From CAYVZU01 sp964455935 (GTDB taxonomy: Bacteria; Fibrobacterota; CAYVZU01), in assembly GCA_964455935.1 (NCBI GenBank), contig CAYVZU010000036.1, positions 1 through 30,418 on the forward strand: 30,418 nucleotides of DNA, given 5' to 3'. Positions 23,915 through 30,418 of this stretch are shown piece by piece. A program made the translations under genes and the position numbers. The notes beneath the pieces were generated by a model. The model was given only the letters and a program-made list of their open reading frames with translations, was not told where the DNA came from and searched no databases. Positions within the stretch are counted from its first letter, which is position 1. Every line of letters begins with the position of its first letter.

Positions 23915-26900
23915 ATGCGTAAGTCTGTCCTTTTCACAACGCTGGCATTGGCTTGCCTGGCAGGCCAGGTTTATGCGGATGCGGAGTTTGATCAGCTGAT
24001 GCGCGGGCGCAAATACCAGGAAGCGATCGACTATGCCGAGATCAACATTCCTCTCGCGTCCCGAAACGCCGGAATTCTGGTCGGCCTGGCTCGCGCCTAT
24101 GAGGAAACGGGGCAGATCGAAAAGGCCTTGGCCTCCTACATGGTATCGTGGCGGTTGAACCCAACGGATTATGCTTCGCTTCTGGGCACGGCCAAGATTT
24201 ACAACAAGCTTAATCAACCCGACCGTGCCATGACCATGGCCCAGAAAGCCCTGGAACAGAATTTCACCAGTGAGGCGAGCTGGGAATTTGCGCGTGCTTG
24301 CATTGCGCTCAAAAGGCCCACCGAGGCAAAGAAGGCCCTTGAAAAAGTGATTCAGGCTGATCCAAAGAATCTTACCGCAAACCGTGAACTGGGTCTTATC
24401 TACGCCTCCGAACGCGATTACACCCGCGCCATTCCCTTGCTGAGAGTCGCGTATCAGAACAAGGCCGAGCCCACGCTGGCCTATTCGCTGGGAAAGGCGT
24501 ATCTCGAAACCGGTGATTTGAATTCCGCGGTTGGCTACCTTCAGGACGCCCTGCAGGGAGATTCCGATCTTGGCAGTATTCATCTCGATCTGGCCAGGGC
24601 CTATGCCAAAATGAACCGCCAGGCCGAAGCGGTCGAGGCCTTTGCCAATGCCGATGGAAAGGCCACGCTGACGGCGTTGGACTACTATGTCCGAGCGGGC
24701 TGCGTGGAGAAGAGCAAGGGCACCGGACCCTCCATGCCGTTTTACCTCGATGCAATCGAGCGGTTTGGCCGCTCAACGGCCAAAGAGGCTCTTATTGCGC
24801 GCGGAAAGGTGGGTAAGGCGGAACTGAACGGTGACCAGTACAGGGCCGCCCTGACGCAGTTCGAGTTTATTTATCCGGTCGATCCAATGGGTGAAACGGT
24901 GCCCGAACTTCCGTTTATGCTGGCGCAAGCCTATGAAAAAACCGGGAATTCCCCAAAGGCCATAGAGGTGTTGGAAAAGACCATTGCCAAGGACCGGAAA
25001 AACGTGAGCGCCTATATGAGTCTGGCCGAGCTCTACGAGAAGGCCAAGATGCCTGAAAAGGCGAAGAAGACGTATGAAGCTCTGCTCAAACTCAGCCCCA
25101 ACGACCCCGGCATCTATCTTGCGTTGGGTCAATATTACCTTGAGCGAGCTAAATATCCGGATGCGCTTGAGAATCTTCTTAAGAGCAATAGCCTTCGCAG
25201 AAGCGTTGAAGCCCTGTCGGGCATTGCCATCTCTTCTTTCCACCTTAAAAGCTATGGCACATCCAAAGAGACCGGCGAAGCGGCCCTGTCGCTCGACCCA
25301 AACCGCTGGGACCTGCGCCGCATTCTATCCAAGATCTACATGAACGAGGAACGCTTCGAATCGGCCCGGGGTCATTTGGAAGCGCTTGTAAAACGAAGTC
25401 CCGAAAGCCTGGAATTGTGGCTCGATCTGGCAATCTGTTATGAACAAGTTCGCAATTCCGATCTTCTGTCAGACGCCGACCGGAAGATTATTGGACTGGA
25501 CCCGAAGAATGTGGATTCGCGGCTGCGTTACGGCCAGTATTGCCTGGCCCAAAACAACATCCGTTCCGCCCTTCCCGTATACAAGGAACTGGCCGTTCTA
25601 ATCCCCACCAACACCGATGTGCTTCAAACTCTGGTGCGCCTCTGCAAAGAGATGGGAACCACGGTCGACGCGGTTTCGTATCTTCGCCGGTATGTTTCCC
25701 TGGTAGGAAACCAGGCTGCCAGCTACCGCGAGCTGGGCGACCTGCTATATGAACGCAAGGAGTATGACGAGGCGCTGAGTGCCTATCGCAATGCCATCAA
25801 GATCGATCCCAAGATTACCGGGTTTTATCGCCGCTACGCCGAAATCATGATCGCCAAGAAGCAGGATAACGAAGTGGTTGTTGCTCTCACGAAACTGGTC
25901 CAGTCCGGCGAGGCCGATGCGCAGGACTTTGCCACTCTGGGAATGATCTACCAGAAGCAGGAGAACTACGCCAAAGCCCTTCTAACTTACCAGGAAGCCA
26001 TGCGGATCGAGCCGCAGAACACCGAGGTGCTTTCGGCGGTTGGCGAATGCTACGCGCGTTCTGGAAATCTGCGGGAAGCCATTGTCACCTACGAACAGGT
26101 CGTCATTATGAATCCCAATGCGGCCGACGAGCACCGGCTGCTGGGCGACCTCTATATGAAGGCGAACCGAAACGAAGAAGCGGTTCGGGCGTACCGGGCT
26201 TACCTGGCCAAAGACCCCAACGATTCCAAGACGGCCCGAACCCTGGCGCAATACTCTTTTGGCAAAGGCCAGTTTAGCGAAGCCGTCAAGTTCTACCGCC
26301 TGGCCAGGCTGGGCGAGAGCGCGCCGGACGGCGACTACCTTTCGTACGCCGAATCCGCGTTTCGGACCGGCGACAGTCGCGAGTGCGCCGATGTGCTCGA
26401 ACGTCTCCGGCGCAGAAGCCCGGGATCGGTCAACAATCCCAAGATGCTTCGCATCCTGGCGGAATCCTACGAAAAAATCGGCGAGGAACTCAAGGCGGCC
26501 CAAGCCTACGAAGCCTATAACCATCAGCCTGGCGTCAACGATGCCGATTGTGCCTTCAAACAGGCTGTTTTGCAGGAGAAGTTCAACGTTGGAGCCGCGA
26601 CAAGCATTTACGAGCTCAATTCCCGGAATTTCCCCAGCGATCACCGTAATTTTTACCGGCTGTACCGGATTTATGCCCAGGAAGAGCGTATGGCGGCCAA
26701 AGCCGTAACCGCGCTTAAGAGGGCGGCCGTCCTCAGCGATACGGTGAAAATCAATTGGTTGGAGATGGCTCGGCTGCATCAGAAGGCCAAACAGACCGAG
26801 GAAGAACTCAAGGCCTACGGCAAAGTTCTGGAGTCGGAGCCGCAGAATATTGAGGCCAACCGCAGGTGCGGCGAAATTCTGATGCAGAAGAACTCGATTC

Positions 26901-27601
26901 AGGAAGGTTTGGTCTATCTGGAGGTTGCAGGCACCATGAGCCCCTCGGATTGGAAGATCATGCTTCTCCTGGCGGACGGCTATGAAAAAACGAATCGCCT
27001 CGGCGAAGCCGCCGATCTTTTGGGCAAAGCGCGAAAGCTGCGCAAAGACGACTCGGAAATCACCGGCCGGCTGATTCGGCTGCTGGCCAAAACCGGGCAG
27101 AGCAAGAAAGCCCTGGAGGAAATGCGTGAACTGGTCAAGACGCAGCGCAATCCCAAAATGCTTTTGCTGTATGCCGATCTGCTTCTCAAAGATGGAAAGG
27201 CAAAAGATGCCGAGAATGCGGTCAACCAGCTACGGACCATGGAGCCGGAGAATGTGGATGCCATGATGATTCTGGCTCAGGCAGTGGTCGCGCAAAAACG
27301 CCAGGAGGAGGCGCTCGGTATCTTAAAGGAAATCTCGACGATCGATCCCCAGAACGCCCTGGCGCTGTTTGAAACGGGCGAAATCCATTTTGCCATGGGA
27401 AATGTGTTGCGGGCCGAGTTGTTCTACAAACGGTCGCTCGAACGCAACACCCGCTTTGCTCTGGGCGAGTTGGGACTGGCAAAGATCGAAAAAAACCGCA
27501 AAAATCGGAGTCTGTACCTGAGCCATCTGGAAGCGGCCCGCCGCCTCGACCCGACCAATGAAAAGGTCGTGGCGGAAATCGAGGCCTCGAAGACGAAGTA
27601 G
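23915..27601 (+). CDS. Exported TPR protein B, 1228 residues
   Basis: The start ATG 23915 is preceded by GGGAGG. A signal peptide (MRKSVLFTTLALACLAG, cleavage after VYA or so) leads to roughly thirty tandem TPR units that fill the rest of the protein, with the 34-residue pattern seen in YASLLGTAKIYNKLNQPDRA and DAQDFATLGMIYQKQENYAK. No enzymatic domain or transmembrane helix is visible. It is a tandem duplicate of protein A over its full length, and both share the same repeat order, which implies an old whole-gene duplication. Such long solenoids usually scaffold secretion, gliding or cell-envelope machinery. Nothing nearby shows which applies here. The stop is TAG. Confidence 0.93.
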   Translation: MRKSVLFTTLALACLAGQVYADAEFDQLMRGRKYQEAIDYAEINIPLASRNAGILVGLARAYEETGQIEKALASYMVSWRLNPTDYASLLGTAKIYNKLNQPDRAMTMAQKALEQNFTSEASWEFARACIALKRPTEAKKALEKVIQADPKNLTANRELGLIYASERDYTRAIPLLRVAYQNKAEPTLAYSLGKAYLETGDLNSAVGYLQDALQGDSDLGSIHLDLARAYAKMNRQAEAVEAFANADGKATLTALDYYVRAGCVEKSKGTGPSMPFYLDAIERFGRSTAKEALIARGKVGKAELNGDQYRAALTQFEFIYPVDPMGETVPELPFMLAQAYEKTGNSPKAIEVLEKTIAKDRKNVSAYMSLAELYEKAKMPEKAKKTYEALLKLSPNDPGIYLALGQYYLERAKYPDALENLLKSNSLRRSVEALSGIAISSFHLKSYGTSKETGEAALSLDPNRWDLRRILSKIYMNEERFESARGHLEALVKRSPESLELWLDLAICYEQVRNSDLLSDADRKIIGLDPKNVDSRLRYGQYCLAQNNIRSALPVYKELAVLIPTNTDVLQTLVRLCKEMGTTVDAVSYLRRYVSLVGNQAASYRELGDLLYERKEYDEALSAYRNAIKIDPKITGFYRRYAEIMIAKKQDNEVVVALTKLVQSGEADAQDFATLGMIYQKQENYAKALLTYQEAMRIEPQNTEVLSAVGECYARSGNLREAIVTYEQVVIMNPNAADEHRLLGDLYMKANRNEEAVRAYRAYLAKDPNDSKTARTLAQYSFGKGQFSEAVKFYRLARLGESAPDGDYLSYAESAFRTGDSRECADVLERLRRRSPGSVNNPKMLRILAESYEKIGEELKAAQAYEAYNHQPGVNDADCAFKQAVLQEKFNVGAATSIYELNSRNFPSDHRNFYRLYRIYAQEERMAAKAVTALKRAAVLSDTVKINWLEMARLHQKAKQTEEELKAYGKVLESEPQNIEANRRCGEILMQKNSIQEGLVYLEVAGTMSPSDWKIMLLLADGYEKTNRLGEAADLLGKARKLRKDDSEITGRLIRLLAKTGQSKKALEEMRELVKTQRNPKMLLLYADLLLKDGKAKDAENAVNQLRTMEPENVDAMMILAQAVVAQKRQEEALGILKEISTIDPQNALALFETGEIHFAMGNVLRAELFYKRSLERNTRFALGELGLAKIEKNRKNRSLYLSHLEAARRLDPTNEKVVAEIEASKTK

Positions 27602-27619
27602 GTAGGGGATCGGGGCGAA

Positions 27620-27775
27620 GGGTCAGTATCTTGGCTATCAATGCTGTCCAAATCTGGATCTTGACTGCATTGGAGCTGGTCCCGACAAATGTCTTGATTG
27701 GCAGATACTGCTTGAGGGGCCTTGAAGAATAGCTCCACGGCCCAACGTTCCTTGTAAATGGCGGCAATCGTGGAG
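27620..27775 (-). pseudogene. IS4-type DDE transposase remnant (C-terminal fragment, frameshifted)
   Basis: On the minus strand, one frame reads IYKERWAVELFFK and the next reads LKQYLPIKTFVGTSSNAVKI, continuing QIWTALIAKIL. Together they match the C-terminal region of IS4-family transposases, which carries the YREK-like Y-x2-R/E signature. A one-base insertion in the G-run at 27714-27720 splits the frames. The upstream part of the transposase is missing and no terminal inverted repeat was found. It marks an old insertion between the TPR genes and the membrane-protein gene. Confidence 0.8.
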
Positions 27776-27788
27776 GCTTAACCGGATT

Positions 27789-29336
27789 ATGGCCGCACAC
27801 CGAGAAATCAAACAACGTGAATCGCATAGGCCCGGGGGCATCGACACTAGTGTCCTTTGGATCCTCAAGTCCATTGATTCGCAGGCAATTACCTGGGCCG
27901 CGGTACTCCTGTTGGGGTTTCGTTATACGCGGCGGATGGAGTCTGCTTCCTATACAACACTGGTTGCGATCGCGGCCATTGTTTGCCTGGTTTTTGCACG
28001 ACAGCGGCCAGGCTTTCTCCTCAAACCGTTTCGCATGTTTTTCCCAATTGCCGGTCTGGTCGTCTTTGCCATCTCGCTGGTTCGGTATCTTGCTTACAGC
28101 GACTATGGGGATGGCGACTTCTCGTGTTACACCACGGTCTTTCACAATACGCTGCATGGCCGGTTTTTTTACAGCCCAATCTTCGGCCAAAACCAACTGG
28201 CCGTCCATTCCATGGCCGGCTCGGTGTTGTTTCTTCCCTTTTATGCGTTGCTAGGGAACCCGGGACTGCTCCTGGCACAGGCCCTGTGCTGGGCGGGCGG
28301 ATTGTTTCTGATGTTTGATGCAGCCAAAGATCGCGGCGCTCCGTGGATCCTTGCGCTGGCCGTTGCGGCATCGCCTTGCCTGATTGCCGGGCCCTTCTTC
28401 GGGTTTCATGCGGACATTCTTTTTCTGCCGCTTTGCGCGGCCGCAATCCTGTTCTACAAGCAAAACCGATTCGGTCCTTTTTTGGCCGCCGTTGTTGGGC
28501 TGTGTTTTGTCAAAGAGACGTTTGCGCTGATCCCTCTCACATTTTCCATTGTAGCGCTTTGGGAGCGCCGTTGCAGAAAGTGGATTATCCTGCCGGGGCT
28601 TTTCGCCGCGATTCTGTCGGCGATTTTCGTATTTGTTCTCTCACCGGCGTTGCGGTCCTCGGCGCATCACGCATTCTATGGTACGTTCCCTTCCGGCCCC
28701 TTGCAGGCGATTATACAGCTTTTCTCGAAACAGAGCCTGTTCTACATCGCAATTGTTCTATTGTCCTATTTTCCTCTCATGGCGAGTTCGCCCAGGCTGG
28801 CGTTGTTTCCGCTGGCCTATGTTGTTTTCCATGCAATTATGCCGGGCGAGAGTTTCCGGGATTTCTGGCGCCATTACTCCGTTGTCATTGGCGCCCTGGC
28901 TCTGTATCCCATTGTTGAGCTCGATAAACATCGTCTCCAGCGAATCGCGTTTCCGTTGCTTTTTGTGGCGATCATATCATATCCGCGTTGGATGACCGCT
29001 TTTCCCGCGTTGCTGTCGTCCTCGGAAGCAGGCAAAATCGACCAGGCATTCGCTGCGATTCCGGCCGATCAATCGCTTGTGGCCCACGGGCCCTTTCTGG
29101 CGAGGGCTGCCCAGAGACTGGAGGCGGCGAATTGGATTTATCGTCCTTTGAACTGGAGAAGTTACGACTATCTTCTTTTCGATCTGTCGTTTCGTCCTTC
29201 CTGGTGGCCCGAGCGGGACTCACTGGCCGGCGTTGTTGAAGGGCTTGCGGGTTCGGGTGCTTGGGACGTGGTTGAGCGGCGTGATCCACTTATCCTGCTA
29301 AGAAATGCCCGCGCGCAAAGAGGGAATCCGAAGTAG
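27789..29336 (+). CDS. DUF2079-like polytopic membrane protein
   Basis: This 515-residue protein has about nine or ten hydrophobic helices, from about residue 33 to residue 400, followed by a soluble C-terminal domain of about 110 residues. An early loop reads DFSCYTTVFHNTLHGRFFYS, then HSMAGSVLFLPFYALLG, the pattern of DUF2079 proteins, which resemble GT-C glycosyltransferases (Asp/His in the first periplasmic loop). The donor and acceptor are unknown. GGAGG lies 12 bases before the ATG. The gene begins just beyond the transposase remnant, so its promoter may have been altered by that insertion. Confidence 0.8.
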   Translation: MAAHREIKQRESHRPGGIDTSVLWILKSIDSQAITWAAVLLLGFRYTRRMESASYTTLVAIAAIVCLVFARQRPGFLLKPFRMFFPIAGLVVFAISLVRYLAYSDYGDGDFSCYTTVFHNTLHGRFFYSPIFGQNQLAVHSMAGSVLFLPFYALLGNPGLLLAQALCWAGGLFLMFDAAKDRGAPWILALAVAASPCLIAGPFFGFHADILFLPLCAAAILFYKQNRFGPFLAAVVGLCFVKETFALIPLTFSIVALWERRCRKWIILPGLFAAILSAIFVFVLSPALRSSAHHAFYGTFPSGPLQAIIQLFSKQSLFYIAIVLLSYFPLMASSPRLALFPLAYVVFHAIMPGESFRDFWRHYSVVIGALALYPIVELDKHRLQRIAFPLLFVAIISYPRWMTAFPALLSSSEAGKIDQAFAAIPADQSLVAHGPFLARAAQRLEAANWIYRPLNWRSYDYLLFDLSFRPSWWPERDSLAGVVEGLAGSGAWDVVERRDPLILLRNARAQRGNPK

Positions 29337-29352
29337 GTATCTCCAAAATTGA

Positions 29353-29472
29353 AAATCTCCCTGCGGACACCCGAAACCGTGCAAAGGACCTCTGCGCCTT
29401 CCTGACCTCAAAGCATCCTTGTTCGGCGGTTTCGCACGCCATCCATGGCAATGGTGCCGCAGGGAGAGATTT
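29353..29472. repeat. Nested inverted repeat downstream of the membrane-protein gene
   Basis: Outer arms AAATCTCCCTGCGG (29353-29366) and CCGCAGGGAGAGATTT (29457-29472) pair apart from a two-base bulge. Inner arms CGAAACCG (29372-29379) and CGGTTTCG (29427-29434) also pair. The element fills the gap between two convergent genes and could terminate both, or be a degenerate fold-back element. Confidence 0.55.
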
Positions 29473-29514
29473 GTCTGTTTCATCGCGCGGAAGCGGCGAC
29501 AACCGTTCTCATTT

Positions 29515-29943
29515 TCAAGCCACTGCGGAGATTATCAGCCTTGCGTTCAGCCGGATGGCAACGCTGGCAAGCGCTTTGGAAAGGGGACAATTGCTCTTGG
29601 CTGTTTCAGCCAGGCTCAGAAACAGATTCTCCTCAATTCCAGGGACCTCGGCTTCTGTTTCCAATTCGATCTGCGTGATTTCAGATTTGCCCAGTGTTAC
29701 TTTGGCCCGCGTCCGTATTTCCTGGGGATTGTAGCCGGCTTTTTCCACCTCTCCGGCCAGGGCCATGGAGAAACATCCGGCATGCGCGGCCCCAAGCAGT
29801 TCCTCCGGATTTGTACCAAAAGCCTGCTCGAATCGAGAGGCGAACGAATAGGGTCCTTCGCAGGTTCCGCTTACGGTCCGCATGCGGCCCATGCCATTTC
29901 GCAGGCCGCCTTTCCAGGCCGCCTCGGACATTCGTACCGGCAT
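29515..29943 (-). CDS. OsmC-family peroxiredoxin
   Basis: The protein is 142 residues from ATG 29943, preceded by AAAGGAG; a longer frame was rejected. It has the OsmC/Ohr fold with the two redox cysteines Cys57 (GAAHAGCFSMAL) and Cys119 (NCPLSKAL), at the spacing expected for OsmC. The Arg22 region and PYSFASRFEQAFGTNPEELL fit OsmC rather than Ohr. The family reduces organic hydroperoxides with thiols in the cytoplasm. It stands alone, upstream of a repeat-rich region. Confidence 0.93.
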   Translation of the reverse strand: MPVRMSEAAWKGGLRNGMGRMRTVSGTCEGPYSFASRFEQAFGTNPEELLGAAHAGCFSMALAGEVEKAGYNPQEIRTRAKVTLGKSEITQIELETEAEVPGIEENLFLSLAETAKSNCPLSKALASVAIRLNARLIISAVA

Positions 29944-30049
29944 TGGATCTCCTTTGTTGGACGCAATTCCGCGCAATGAATTAACGCTACAAATAGCATG
30001 CCAGTACTGTTCATGCTCATTTCCCCAATGCTGCTGTTTGTCCGCAGTA

Positions 30050-30418
30050 AATAGCGACAATCCTTTACCCAATCTCGACATTCATCGACCGCTGTCCGAA
30101 CCGTCACACTCCGTGGGCTCGCGCCGCTCGCGCGGTTTCCAGCATTCGAAAGATCGTTCTCATTTCTGCCGGCTTGGGGCTTGAGAGTGCATTCTCCTAA
30201 ATACCGCAGTTGCCCGGGGCGAATAGCGGCAACCTCATGCCCCATCTCGACGTACATGACTGCCGTCCAGGCAGTCACCCTCCAGGCGCTTGCTCTGCTC
30301 GCGTGGTCTCCGGCCATCCCTGGCCTCCGGCTCAGAAAGCCTCGCCATATCTATTAGGTGATATGCATGCGTTTTATTCATGCCCGCCATCCAGGCGGGC
30401 ACCCTTCGGGCTCGCCTT
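30050..30418. repeat. Degenerate direct repeats with covarying hairpins, upstream of osmC
   Basis: The region 29944-30418 has no convincing gene. Two diverged copies begin with AATAGCG at 30050 and 30222 (period 172) and share ATCTCGAC, a hairpin, and a CTCGCG-rich tail. The hairpin in copy 2 is GACTGCC-GTCCA-GGCAGTC (30258-30276). A third copy, cut by the window edge, has GCCCGCC-ATCCA-GGCGGGC (30382-30400). Stem bases change in pairs while the TCCA loop is kept. The repeat may continue beyond 30418. Confidence 0.65.

Noticed and set aside
27222..28208. Minus-strand frame of 328 codons
   Set aside because: Only a short middle part is meaningful (the IS4 transposase remnant). The rest is antisense to TPR B and the membrane protein.
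30050..30418. CRISPR array
   Set aside because: The repeats are long, diverged and few, with no constant short repeat and unique spacers, and there are no cas genes.

Overview
This window looks like part of the chromosome of an uncultured, anaerobic or microaerophilic, H2-metabolising Gram-negative bacterium. The evidence is a complete cytoplasmic [NiFe]-hydrogenase operon with its maturation genes, a NuoE/NuoF-type flavin module under a Rex repressor, a rubrerythrin and an OsmC peroxidase, together with very large exported TPR proteins. No rRNA or other phylogenetic marker is present, so the phylum stays open; the secreted proteins vaguely recall the Fibrobacterota/FCB group (weak inference). 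No tRNA, rRNA or CRISPR array was recognised.

Region 1 (1-6113, minus strand) is one transcription unit: rex, a Cache/HAMP histidine kinase, a NuoE/HydC-like [2Fe-2S] subunit, and a NuoF-GltD fusion of more than 1016 residues that runs off the left edge. It starts from a near-consensus sigma-70 promoter at 6085-6113. Two GTGA-N6-TCAC palindromes that fit Rex operators lie just upstream.

Region 2 (6478-8496, plus strand) holds two accessory genes: a secreted protein with tail-fibre-like repeats and a SAM methyltransferase. They sit between the two redox operons.

Region 3 (8515-19411, minus strand) reads hydB-hydG-hydD-hydA, hydrogenase maturation protease, hypA, hypB, hypF, a rubrerythrin-like gene, hypC, hypD, hypE. 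The hydBGDA order and domains match group 3b NADP(H)-linked [NiFe]-hydrogenases. Most genes overlap or nearly touch. Three of the larger gaps contain fold-back repeat elements. The same GTGA-N6-TCAC palindrome stands upstream of hydB, so Rex could coordinate regions 1 and 3. The suggested logic is that the hydrogenase exchanges H2 with NADPH, the NuoE + NuoF-GltD enzyme moves electrons among NADPH, NADH and probably ferredoxin (Stn-like), and Rex reads NADH/NAD+.

Region 4 (20089-27601, plus strand) carries two tandem paralogous exported TPR proteins of about 1230 residues. The first is cut by a single in-frame amber codon at 21025-21027, where its paralogue has a tyrosine; the remaining 921 codons stay open.

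Region 5 (27602-30418) contains a frameshifted IS4-type transposase remnant, a DUF2079-like membrane protein, an OsmC-family peroxidase, and a terminal stretch of degenerate hairpin repeats whose stems covary.
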